Part shown: piece by piece, positions 18,355 through 26,193 of the stretch
How positions within the stretch are numbered: the first letter of the stretch is position 1
Layout of the letters: each line of letters starts with the position of its first letter
From: Dactylosporangium sucinum
GTDB taxonomy: Bacteria > Actinomycetota > Actinomycetes > Mycobacteriales > Micromonosporaceae
Reading direction: 5' to 3'
Assembly: GCF_014647515.1 (NCBI RefSeq)
Contig: NZ_BMPI01000018.1
Coordinates: 1-64,000, forward strand
DNA: 64,000 nt
Made by a program: the position numbers and the translations under genes
Notes under the pieces: model-generated
Told to the model about the DNA's origin: nothing
The model's database searches: none
What the model saw: the letters and a program-made list of their open reading frames with translations, nothing else

Positions 18355-20403
18355 ATGCAACTCCGGGCAACGCGACGATACCGGCGCCACAAGCTGGTCG
18401 CCGTCGTCGCCTGCACCCTGACGCTCTTCGGTGCGGGCGCGGGCGGCGCGACGGCCGACCCGCCGTCACGGCCGGTCGCCCCGCCCGACCTCGCCGAACC
18501 GCTCGCCTGGGCCAACCCGGCCGCGCGGGCACCCGGCGGGGCCGGGGTGACGCCCCGGGTCACGCGCATCGCGCTCGGCGACTTCCATCGTCCAGCGGCC
18601 GGGGTCACCGCCCAGGGCGGGACGCTGAGTGACGTCCCGCTCGCCGAGGGGTACCGCCGCACCCGCCAGACCCGCACGCTCACCACGACCCGCGCGACCA
18701 CCGGCCGGTTCAGCGCCGTCGGGATCACCTGGCGCGAGCCGGCGGGCGTCGGCGAGGTCAGCGTCGCCGTGCGCCACCACGTGCCGGGCGGCGCGTGGAG
18801 CGGCTGGCAGACGGTCGCCGCGGGCGAGAACGACCGCGACGCCGTCGAGCCGCCGGCCCCGGACGGCGGCGAGACCCGGCGCGGCGGCGCCGACCTGCTC
18901 TGGGTCGGGCCGAGCGACGGCGTGCAGGTGTCGGTGACCTCGGTCGGCGGCGCGGCGCCGCACGACGTCGCCGCCGACCTCATCGACCCCACCGACGTCC
19001 CCGGCGACGCGGTGCCGCCCCCGCCGCCGTCCACCGAGGCCGCACCGGTCGGGCTGCGGCCGTTCATGCCGCCGATCAACCGGCGGTCCGCCTGGGGCGC
19101 CAACGAGCAGCAGATGGACTGGCGGCCGCAGTACGCCCCCTACGTCAAGGCCGTCGCCGTCCATCACACCGCGACGTCCAACGCCTACAGCGAGTCCGAC
19201 GTACCGAAGATCCTGCGCTCGATCTACCAGTTCCAGACGGTGAGCCGCGGCTGGGGCGACATCGGCTACAACGTGCTGGTCGACCGTTTCGGCCGGCTCT
19301 GGGAGGGGCGCACCGGCGGGCTGGCCCGGCCGGTCGTCGGCGCCCAGGCGGGCGGATTCAACACGGGTACCGCGGGCATCGCGATGATCGGCAACTACAG
19401 CGCCACCAGGGTGCCGGCGGCGGTCGTCGAGGCCACGTCGCAGTACGTCGCCTGGAAACTTTCACTCAGCCAGGCCATCGACCCACGCGGTACCGTCGCG
19501 CTCACCGGGGGCGGATCGACCTCGCGCTACCCGGTCGGCACCACGGTCACCGTCCCGCGGGTGTTCCCGCACCGGCAGACCAACCCCACCGAGTGCCCCG
19601 GCGACAAGGGCATGGAGGTGCTGCCGCAGATCCGCAACCGGGCCACCGAGCTGCTCGGCGACCTGGTCAAGCCGGACACCGTGCGCACGCTCATGGCCGC
19701 CTACCGGCCGGCCGACGGCACCGTGCGGCTGCAGGGCATCCCCGAGCCCATCTTCACCACCGGGCCGAACGAGATCGCGGTGCCGGCCGACTACAACGGC
19801 GACGGCAAGGTCGACGTGGCCACCTGGTCGCCGACCACCGGCAACTGGACGATGCAGCTCAGCGGCCAGGGGCGGGAGGTGGTGCAGTGGGGCCTGCCGG
19901 GTGACGTTCCGGCACCGGCCGACTACGACGGCGACGGCAAGGCCGAGCTCACGGTGTTCCGGCCGCCGACCGGGCACTGGTACATCAAGGGCGTCGGCGA
20001 GATCCAGCTCGGCGCGCCCGGGGACCAGCCCGTCCCCGGCGACTACACCGGCGACGGACGGGCCGAGCCGGCGATCTGGCGCCCGGCGACCAAGACCTGG
20101 GCGATCTACGCGCTGCGCGAGTTCCGCCTCGACGCCGAGCCCGGCGCCGTGGCCGTGCCCGCCGACTACGACGGCAACGGCACGCTGGACCCGGCCACCT
20201 GGTCGCCCACGACCCAGCAGTTCTCGGTGGAGGGCAGGGCGCCCGTCCGGCTGGGTGATCCGGGCGACACGCCGATCCCCGGCCAGTACGACGGCGACGG
20301 CCGCGCCGATCTGGCGGTCTTCCACGACGGACGGTTCGAGATCCGCGGCGTGGGCAGCTACGACGTGGGATCGCCCGGCGACGTTCCGATGCCGCTCGGC
20401 TGA
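18355..20403 (+). CDS. Secreted N-acetylmuramoyl-L-alanine amidase (PGRP fold) with FG-GAP-like repeats
   Basis: A 682-residue secreted protein predicted to cut the amide bond between muramic acid and the stem peptide. It has a signal peptide (RRHKLVAVVACTLTLFGAG) ending near ATADPP, an uncharacterised N-terminal domain, then the amidase_2/PGRP domain from about residue 240 (NRRSAWGANEQQMDWRP). Zinc ligands are in AVHHTATSN (His269/270 region) and the HRQTNPTECPG segment (about residues 404-414). The C-terminal 200 residues contain five Ca-binding-type FG-GAP/VCBS-like repeats: DYNGDGKVD, DYDGDGKAE, DYTGDGRAE, DYDGNGTLD and QYDGDGRAD, each followed by an FRP/TWSPTT strand. The repeats probably form a beta-propeller that binds envelope polymer. 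It is divergent from the TIGR03089-type gene with 33 bases between starts. Confidence 0.9.
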   Translation: MQLRATRRYRRHKLVAVVACTLTLFGAGAGGATADPPSRPVAPPDLAEPLAWANPAARAPGGAGVTPRVTRIALGDFHRPAAGVTAQGGTLSDVPLAEGYRRTRQTRTLTTTRATTGRFSAVGITWREPAGVGEVSVAVRHHVPGGAWSGWQTVAAGENDRDAVEPPAPDGGETRRGGADLLWVGPSDGVQVSVTSVGGAAPHDVAADLIDPTDVPGDAVPPPPPSTEAAPVGLRPFMPPINRRSAWGANEQQMDWRPQYAPYVKAVAVHHTATSNAYSESDVPKILRSIYQFQTVSRGWGDIGYNVLVDRFGRLWEGRTGGLARPVVGAQAGGFNTGTAGIAMIGNYSATRVPAAVVEATSQYVAWKLSLSQAIDPRGTVALTGGGSTSRYPVGTTVTVPRVFPHRQTNPTECPGDKGMEVLPQIRNRATELLGDLVKPDTVRTLMAAYRPADGTVRLQGIPEPIFTTGPNEIAVPADYNGDGKVDVATWSPTTGNWTMQLSGQGREVVQWGLPGDVPAPADYDGDGKAELTVFRPPTGHWYIKGVGEIQLGAPGDQPVPGDYTGDGRAEPAIWRPATKTWAIYALREFRLDAEPGAVAVPADYDGNGTLDPATWSPTTQQFSVEGRAPVRLGDPGDTPIPGQYDGDGRADLAVFHDGRFEIRGVGSYDVGSPGDVPMPLG

Positions 20404-20519
20404 ATCCTGGGTGGAACTCGGCTCGCAGTCGCGTCGTGGACATCGATCACCGGGGGATCGGGCGTAGGCTTTGGGCCGGAACGTCACATCGAGTCGTCGA
20501 GTCCAGAAGGAGTCGCCAA

Positions 20520-21665
20520 GTGACCCCCGGCCGTCCGCCACGCGTGCTCGTCGACGCCACGAGTGTCCCAGCCGACCGAGGCGGGGTGGGGCGTTACGTT
20601 GACGGGCTGCTCGGCGCCCTGGGCAAGCTGGACTCCGACCTGACCGTCGTGTGCCAGCGGACCGACCAGGAGCGCTACGGGCGGCTGCTGCCCAACGCGC
20701 GGATCATGTCCGCGCCCGCCGCCGCGGCCCACCGCCCGGCCCGCCTCGCCTGGGAGCAGACCGGCCTGCCCATGCTGGCCCAGCAGGTCGGCGCGCAGGT
20801 GCTCCACTCGCCGTTCTACACGTGCCCGCTGCGGGCCGGCTGCCCGGTCACCGTGACCGTCCACGACGCCACGTTCTTCACCGAGCCGGAGCACTACGAC
20901 AAGTCCCGGCGCACGTTCTTCCGCTCGGCGATCAAGACCTCGCTGCGCCGCGCCAGCCGGGTGATCGTGCCCAGCAAGGCGACCCGCGACGAGCTCATCC
21001 GGCTGCTCGACGCCGACCCGACCCGCATCGACGTCGCCTACCACGGCGTCGACTCCGAGGCCTTCCACGCGCCGAGCGACGACGAGAAGGCCCGCGTCCG
21101 GGCGCGGCTCGGCCTGGGCTCGACCTCCTACATCGCCTTCCTCGGCGCCAAGGAGCCCCGCAAGAACGTCCCCAGCCTGATCCGCGGCTGGATCTCCGCC
21201 GTCCGCGACCGCACCGACCCGCCGGCCCTGGTGGTCGCCGGCGGCCAGGGCCACGACGACGAGATCGACGGCGCGATCAGCGAGGTCCCCTCGCACCTGC
21301 GGCTGCTGCGTCCGGGGTATCTCCGGTACGCCGACCTCCCCGGCTTCCTCGGTGGGGCCACGGTGGCCGCCTACCCGTCGTTCGGCGAGGGCTTCGGGCT
21401 GCCGATCCTGGAGGCGATGGCCTGCGGGGCGCCGGTGCTCACCACCCCCCGGCTCTCCCTGCCGGAGGTCGGCGGCGACGCGGTCGCCTACACCGGCCCG
21501 AGCCCGGACGAGATCGCCCGCGACCTGGCGGCCCTGCTGGACGACACCGAGCGCCGCACGGCGCTGGCCAAGGCGGGTGCCGCGCGGGCCAAGGAGTTCA
21601 CCTGGGAGTCCAGCGCCGAGGTCCACCTCGCCGCCTGGTCCCGAGCGGCCGGCCCGCGCTTCTAG
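20520..21665 (+). CDS. GT4-family glycosyltransferase
   Basis: Transfers a nucleotide-activated sugar with a GT-B fold. The 381 residues show the N-terminal acceptor domain (VLVDATSVPADRGGVGRYV), the linker region FLGAKEPRKNVPSLIRGW at about residues 205-222, and the donor-site motif FGEGFGLPILEAMACGAPV with the EX7E glutamates (about 288-306). The GTG at 20520 has AAGGAG seven bases upstream. It is followed by manC, and in mycobacteria the equivalent pair is wbbL (rhamnosyltransferase) and a mannose-1-phosphate guanylyltransferase gene. The motifs here are of GT4 type, so mannosyl or other hexosyl transfer to a cell-envelope glycan is the likelier reading. A TAGGCT box at 20464-20469 may be its -10 element. 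Confidence 0.87.
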   Translation: MTPGRPPRVLVDATSVPADRGGVGRYVDGLLGALGKLDSDLTVVCQRTDQERYGRLLPNARIMSAPAAAAHRPARLAWEQTGLPMLAQQVGAQVLHSPFYTCPLRAGCPVTVTVHDATFFTEPEHYDKSRRTFFRSAIKTSLRRASRVIVPSKATRDELIRLLDADPTRIDVAYHGVDSEAFHAPSDDEKARVRARLGLGSTSYIAFLGAKEPRKNVPSLIRGWISAVRDRTDPPALVVAGGQGHDDEIDGAISEVPSHLRLLRPGYLRYADLPGFLGGATVAAYPSFGEGFGLPILEAMACGAPVLTTPRLSLPEVGGDAVAYTGPSPDEIARDLAALLDDTERRTALAKAGAARAKEFTWESSAEVHLAAWSRAAGPRF

Positions 21666-21754
21666 GCCTGTTTCATATCTGGGCCCGCCGCAGCCCGGCC
21701 CCAGTGATGAAACCGGCCCCAGTGATGAAACAGGCCCCAGTGATGAAACAGGCC
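21665..21754. repeat. Three tandem 18-base repeats closed by an inverted repeat
   Basis: GGCCCCAGTGATGAAACM occurs three times in direct tandem (21697-21714, 21715-21732, 21733-21750). A partial inverted copy, GGCCTGTTTCAT at 21665-21676, pairs perfectly with ATGAAACAGGCC at 21743-21754, so the block can fold as a 12-base-pair stem holding the repeats. It starts on the last base of the glycosyltransferase stop codon and may act as its terminator. Confidence 0.8.
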
Positions 21755-21893
21755 TCAGGGTGGTCTGCCTTCCGGGGGTTCTCGCCTTGCGCACACCCAG
21801 CGTCACCCTCTGAAACCGCTCCGGGCGATTTTCGTAATGGACACGACACCGCCGAGTTGTTGGAAGGTGCCCTCCGCTGGGCATGATGGGCCA

Positions 21894-23012
21894 GTGTTCT
21901 ACGCGGTGATTCCTGCAGGCGGCAGTGGCACGCGGCTCTGGCCGCTGTCGCGAGCCGGTCATCCCAAGTTCCTCCACGCCCTGACGGGCACCCCGTTGTC
22001 GCTGCTCCAGGCGACGTACGGTCGACTGGAGGGCCTGGCGACGCCGGCGACCACGTTCGTGGTGACGGGGGTGGCCCATGCGGCGGCGGTGGCCCGCCAG
22101 CTGCCCGGCCTTCCCGAGCGCAACATCCTCGTCGAGCCCACCCCGCGCGACTCCTGCGCGGCGATCGGCCTGGCCGCGGCGGTCATCTCGCGCCGCGACC
22201 CGCGCGCCGTCATGGGTGCGTTCGCGGCAGACCAGCTCGTCCGTGACGTCCCGGCGTTCACCGAGACGCTGCGGCGCGCGATCCAGGGCGCCGAGGACGG
22301 CCTGCTGATGACGATCGGCATCACCCCGACGCACCCCGAGACCGGGTACGGCTACCTGCACGTGGGCGAGCCCACCGGCACCGTCGACGTGTGCAAGGTC
22401 GCCGAGTTCGCGGAGAAGCCGGCCCTGGACGTCGCGCGGCGCTACGTCGACTCGGGCGAGTACCTCTGGAACGCCGGCATGTTCGTCTGGCGCGTCGACG
22501 TCTTCCTCGACGAGCTCGCCCGCCAGCAGCCGTCCCTGCACGAGGGCCTGATGCGCATCGCCGAGGCCTGGCACACTCGGGAGCACGAGGAGGTCCTGGC
22601 CGAGCTGTGGCCGGGCCTGACCAAGATCTCGGTCGACTTCGGCGTCATGGAGGGCGCCGGCCGCGCCGGCCTCGTCGGCACCGTGCCCGGCAACTTCGGC
22701 TGGAACGACGTGGGAGACTTCCACACGCTGGGCGAGCTGCTGGAGACCGACACCGCGGGCAACGTGGTCGTCGACCTGGGCCTCGGCAACCTCGACAACC
22801 CTTCTCCGGGCAAGCCGACGGTCCTGATGCAGGACGCGGAGCGCGTCGTGGTCGTCCCGCACTCGGGCCGCCTGGTCGCCGCCATCGGCGTCAACGACCT
22901 GATCATCGTCGACACCCCGGACGCCCTGCTGGTCTGCCCGCGCAACAAGGCCCAGGACGTGAAGAAGCTCGTAGACTCCCTGAAGGCACGCGGTTCGATC
23001 GAGCTGCTGTAG
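21894..23012 (+). CDS. manC: Mannose-1-phosphate guanylyltransferase
   Basis: Makes GDP-mannose from mannose-1-phosphate and GTP. The 372-residue protein begins with the nucleotidyltransferase signature VFYAVIPAGGSGTRLWPLSR (activating arginine and metal-binding loop), then the HPKFLHAL segment and PTPRDSCAAIGLA. FAEKPALDVA gives the lysine-containing FxEKP motif, and YLWNAGMFVWR and NFGWNDVGDF complete the core. A C-terminal mannose-6-phosphate isomerase domain, present in bifunctional enzymes, is absent; manA is separate at 53573. The GTG at 21894 was chosen because the family begins at this motif; a CATGAT box six bases upstream (with TTGGAA 16 bases before it) suggests leaderless initiation. 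It follows the glycosyltransferase, which may use its product. Confidence 0.94.
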   Translation: MFYAVIPAGGSGTRLWPLSRAGHPKFLHALTGTPLSLLQATYGRLEGLATPATTFVVTGVAHAAAVARQLPGLPERNILVEPTPRDSCAAIGLAAAVISRRDPRAVMGAFAADQLVRDVPAFTETLRRAIQGAEDGLLMTIGITPTHPETGYGYLHVGEPTGTVDVCKVAEFAEKPALDVARRYVDSGEYLWNAGMFVWRVDVFLDELARQQPSLHEGLMRIAEAWHTREHEEVLAELWPGLTKISVDFGVMEGAGRAGLVGTVPGNFGWNDVGDFHTLGELLETDTAGNVVVDLGLGNLDNPSPGKPTVLMQDAERVVVVPHSGRLVAAIGVNDLIIVDTPDALLVCPRNKAQDVKKLVDSLKARGSIELL

Positions 23013-23441
23013 CCGCTCGGCGCCCGGACGCGCGCCCGGCTGGACCCGTTTCACAGACGTTGGTCGATCTACCCTCAAGTTGATCACAAGAGCCGAGGGT
23101 AGATCGACCAACGTCTTTGCGAAGGGTACGCGGGCCGACCCCGGCACAGAGCGCCCGCGGCGCGGAGAGGTGCGCTCGTGCGACGCGCTCAGCGGGCGGG
23201 GTCCGCTCGGGCGGGCGCGTTCAGCGGCGGGGGTTTGCTCGGGCGGGCGCGCTCAGCGGCCGGGGTGCGCTCGATCCAGGCGCGCGCCAAGCGGTGAGGT
23301 GCGCTCCGGATCGGGCGTGGGACGGCGCGCGCAAGGCCGGTGCGGGCGGCCGCGGGCGTGAGCGGCCGGCGGTCGGGTGCGTTTGACCCAGGCCGGCGCG
23401 CAAAGGTCGGTGCGGCGGCGCCGGGCGCGAGCGGCCGGCGG
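23013..23441. other. Gene-free spacer with a palindrome and decayed tandem repeats
   Basis: No credible gene was found between manC and the Nudix gene. The spacer holds the 23055-23116 palindrome and then about 300 bases of extremely GC-rich, repetitive sequence. The last part is a 69-base tandem: 23332-23400 matches 23401-23469, the second copy running into the 3' end of the Nudix gene. Earlier segments (from about 23220) look like more diverged copies of the same unit. Confidence 0.7.
23055..23116. repeat. Intergenic palindrome, family B
   Basis: Two perfect 22-base arms (23055-23076 and 23095-23116; arm core GTTGGTCGATCTACCCTC) enclose an 18-base loop. TTT follows the right arm. It lies 42 bases after the manC stop and could double as its terminator, but the arm length is far beyond what termination needs and resembles the other palindromes in this window. 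Confidence 0.85.
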
Positions 23442-23987
23442 TCAGGTGCGCTTGGCCCAGGCCAGCGCGGGTGCGACCAGCGGCTCGGTCGCTTCGGCCA
23501 GCGGCGTCGGCAGGGCGTCCGGCGTGAACCAGCCCAGCGCGCTCGACTCGGCGCTCACCTTCTCGACGGCGCCAGGTGGGGCGATCGCTGCATACCGGAC
23601 GTCGTAGTGCAGCGACGAGCCACCCGAGCACTGGACGTGGTGGACGTCCAGTCCGATCGGGGCCTCGCTGAGGCGCAGGCCGGCGATGCCCGACTCCTCG
23701 GTCGCCTCGCGCAGGGCGGCGTCGGCCACGGAGCGGTCGCCGGGCTCGCAGTGGCCCCCGAGCTGCACCCAGCTCCTGATGCGGCCGTGCAGGCAGAGCA
23801 GGACCCGCTCGGCTGCGGCGTCGACGACCAGCGTGCTCGCCGTGACGTGGCCGCCGGGGTGCTCGCGCCATACCGTGGTGGCGTCGGAGCGGACGAATCC
23901 CAGGAATCGCTGCCGGGTGGACTCGGCCTCGGCCGTCGGCGCCGCCCAGCTCGTCAGCACCGCGAGTGCGTCATCGTGCAGGGTCAT
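23442..23987 (-). CDS. Nudix hydrolase
   Basis: A 181-residue pyrophosphohydrolase of the Nudix family, acting on a nucleoside-diphosphate derivative of unknown identity. The Nudix box is GHCEPGDRSVADAALREATEESGI (quoted in two parts: GHCEPGDRSVADA then ALREATEESGI), about residues 77-100, with the REx2EE metal-binding glutamates intact. Its ATG overlaps the fbiB stop codon (ATGA at 23984-23987), so it is translationally coupled as the last gene of fbiA-fbiB-nudix. That placement suggests a housekeeping or repair role linked to F420 synthesis, for example removing a phosphorylated by-product, but no substrate can be read from sequence. The 3' end lies in a tandem duplication. Confidence 0.88.
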   Translation of the reverse strand: MTLHDDALAVLTSWAAPTAEAESTRQRFLGFVRSDATTVWREHPGGHVTASTLVVDAAAERVLLCLHGRIRSWVQLGGHCEPGDRSVADAALREATEESGIAGLRLSEAPIGLDVHHVQCSGGSSLHYDVRYAAIAPPGAVEKVSAESSALGWFTPDALPTPLAEATEPLVAPALAWAKRT

Positions 23988-25105
23988 AGTGACGGCAGGC
24001 TACCGCGCCCGATGGCGAGCACGCCGAGTGGCACGCCGCCTTCGGGGACGTCGCCCGCCAGCCGCGGATCGCCCGGCGCGTCGAGCCAGACGGTCGCAAG
24101 GCCCTCAGCAGCCAGAACGGCCCGCAGTCGCTGCACCTCCATGCCGGCCCGGACGGCGCCGGCGAGGTCGCCGGCCGGCGCCCAGGCGACGACCGCCACC
24201 GCCGTGTGGTCCGGAACGATCACGCTCCGTGTCTGCGGGAACGGCAGCTCGGGCAGGTGCACCGGCCCCGGGTGGAACGCCGGCGCGTCGCCGACCTCGG
24301 CCGCCTGCCGCAGCCCGCGCGCGACCGCCTCGGCGGTGCCGAGCGAGAACAGGTCGGCGTCCGCCCCGCGGATCAGCTCGGCGGCGCCCGCCCCGTGCCC
24401 CTGGGCGCGGATCGGCAGCCCCCGGACCACCGCCACCGGCACCTGCGTGACCTTGCCCTTCACCAGGTCGGCCGCGGCCGCCAGCTCGTCGACGACGGCC
24501 ATCTGGGTGAGCTGCAGCTCGTTGCCATACGCATCGAGGCGGCCCCGGTAGTCCGTCAGCGCGTCGATGCCGGCCGCGCCGATCGCCACGTCGGTGAGGC
24601 CCAGCCGCCACGGTCGGCCCATCGTGTCGGTGACCACGACCGCCACGTCGACCCCGAACCGCTCCCGGAACTCGTCCCGCAACCACCGCGCCGACGCGTC
24701 CGGATCCTTGGGCAGCAGGACCAGCCGCGCCGGGTCGACGTTGGACGCGTCGATGCCCGCGGCCGCCAGCACGAACCCGTGGTGCGTCTGCACGATCCGC
24801 GTCGCCCCGCGCCGCGCGACCACCCGCGAGGTCTCGGCCCGCAGCACCGCCTCGCGGGCCGCCTCCCGCGCCGGCTCGTCGAGCGGGATCTCGACCAGCT
24901 GGCCCTCGGCCTTGCTGACCACCTTGCTGGTGACCAGGAGGACGTCCCCCGACACGATCCAGGGCGCCGCCGCCCGGATCAGCCCGGCCAGGTCGTCGCC
25001 GGGCCGCACGTCCCCGATCCCGGTGACGGGCAGCACCTCGAGCCCACCGGAAGCGGTCACCGGCTCGGGCGTCGCGGCCGCGCCGTCCGCGGCGGCGGGG
25101 CTCAC
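23984..25105 (-). CDS. fbiB: Coenzyme F420:L-glutamate ligase, with partial nitroreductase-like C-terminus
   Basis: Adds glutamates to F420-0 with GTP. Residues from about 15 to 255 are the CofE domain (EVLPVTGIGDVRPGDDLAGL, then SGDVLLVTSKVVSKAEGQLV, then VVVTDTMGRPWRLGLTDVAIG and GKVTQVPVAVVRGL). After it the mycobacterial enzyme has a nitroreductase-fold FMN domain of about 200 residues. Here only about 115 residues follow, corresponding to its latter half (AGMEVQRLRAVLAAEGLATV, then VPLGVLAIGRG), with the FMN-binding N-terminal half missing. Total length is 373 residues. The GTG start overlaps the fbiA stop (GTGA at 25102-25105). CofE function is well supported; the dehydro-F420-0 reductase activity ascribed to the full C-domain is doubtful. 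Confidence 0.9.
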   Translation of the reverse strand: MSPAAADGAAATPEPVTASGGLEVLPVTGIGDVRPGDDLAGLIRAAAPWIVSGDVLLVTSKVVSKAEGQLVEIPLDEPAREAAREAVLRAETSRVVARRGATRIVQTHHGFVLAAAGIDASNVDPARLVLLPKDPDASARWLRDEFRERFGVDVAVVVTDTMGRPWRLGLTDVAIGAAGIDALTDYRGRLDAYGNELQLTQMAVVDELAAAADLVKGKVTQVPVAVVRGLPIRAQGHGAGAAELIRGADADLFSLGTAEAVARGLRQAAEVGDAPAFHPGPVHLPELPFPQTRSVIVPDHTAVAVVAWAPAGDLAGAVRAGMEVQRLRAVLAAEGLATVWLDAPGDPRLAGDVPEGGVPLGVLAIGRGSLPSL

Positions 25106-26058
25106 GCCACACCGGCCAGGGTCAGGGCCTCGCGCACCATGGCGGCGGTGGTGGCCTCGTCGGTCATCCAGAGCGGGACGGCGCGCACCTCGACGCCGGG
25201 GACGGCCGCGCCCGCGTCGGTCGAGTCGACCAGCCAGCCGTCGAGGACGCCGCCCGCCGAGCGGGCGCCGAGCAGGGCGCCGACGCCGGCCGCGGTGCAC
25301 TCCACGCCCATGACGGCCAGGCATTTGTCGGCCATGCCGCGCACCGGGGCCGTGCCGATGATGGGGGAGAGGCCGACCACCGGGGCCCGGCCGGTGGCCA
25401 CCGCCTCGCGGAGGGCGGGGACGGCAAGGACCGGGGCGATGCTGACGACCGGGTTGCTCGGCGCCAGCAGCACCACGTCCGCGGCCGCCAGCGCGTCGAG
25501 CACGCCCGCCGCCGGCTTGGCGGTCTCGGCGCCCACGAACACGAAGCGCTGGGTCGGCAGCTCCGCACGGTAGCGGATCCACCACTCCTGGAAGTGGATC
25601 GCGCGGGTCGCGCCGTCGAGCTCGGCCACGGCGTGGGTCTCGACGCGGTCGTCGCTCGCGGGCAGGACGCGGATGCCCGGCTGCCAGCGTGCGTTCAGCG
25701 CCTCGGTGACGGCGGACAGCGGATAGCCGGCGTCGAGCATGCGGGTGCGGACCAGGTGGGTCGCGATGTCCTTGTCGCCGAGGCCGAACCAGGTGGGCTC
25801 GGCGCCGTAGGCCGCCAGCTCCTCCTTGACCGTCCAGGACTCGCCGGCGCGGCCCCAGCCACGCTCGGGATCGGCGCCGCCGCCCAGCGTATACATCACG
25901 CTGTCGAGGTCGGGGCAGATGCGCAGGCCGTGCAGCGTGACGTCGTCGCCGACGTTGACGACCGCCGTGACCTCGGCGCCAAGCTCCCGGGCCACCGCCC
26001 GGACACCGAGAAGAAAACGTGCGCCGCCGATGCCGCCGGCCAGAACCACGATCCGCAT
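25102..26058 (-). CDS. fbiA: 2-phospho-L-lactate (phosphoenolpyruvyl) transferase CofD
   Basis: Transfers the phospho-lactyl or phosphoenolpyruvyl moiety from its GPP adduct to FO, forming (dehydro-)F420-0. The 318-residue protein starts MRIVVLAGGIGGARFLLGVR, the CofD signature. NVGDDVTLHGLRICPDLDS, the WFGLGDKDIATHLVRT loop and APSNPVVSIAPVL, all typical of the family, follow. The ATG at 26058 has an AGGA element about nine bases upstream. It is first in a three-gene overlapping operon fbiA-fbiB-nudix and is divergent from the repeat-rich membrane protein gene. fbiC lies 2.1 kb away on the opposite strand. No fbiD/cofC gene was found in the window. Confidence 0.95.
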   Translation of the reverse strand: MRIVVLAGGIGGARFLLGVRAVARELGAEVTAVVNVGDDVTLHGLRICPDLDSVMYTLGGGADPERGWGRAGESWTVKEELAAYGAEPTWFGLGDKDIATHLVRTRMLDAGYPLSAVTEALNARWQPGIRVLPASDDRVETHAVAELDGATRAIHFQEWWIRYRAELPTQRFVFVGAETAKPAAGVLDALAAADVVLLAPSNPVVSIAPVLAVPALREAVATGRAPVVGLSPIIGTAPVRGMADKCLAVMGVECTAAGVGALLGARSAGGVLDGWLVDSTDAGAAVPGVEVRAVPLWMTDEATTAAMVREALTLAGVA

Positions 26059-26193
26059 GCCGTCAATCCTGCCCCACCTGTACGACACTTTCCCCTGGGT
26101 CGCCCGGGTGTTCCTGCGCACGCGAGATTCGGTCGCAGGGACTAGGCTGCTGGCGACCTGTTGCGTTCCATGCGTGTCATTTCGGGAGAGCCA

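Noticed and set aside
21697..21750. Possible small CRISPR array
   Set aside because: The three 18-base repeats are directly adjacent without spacers and no cas genes are present.
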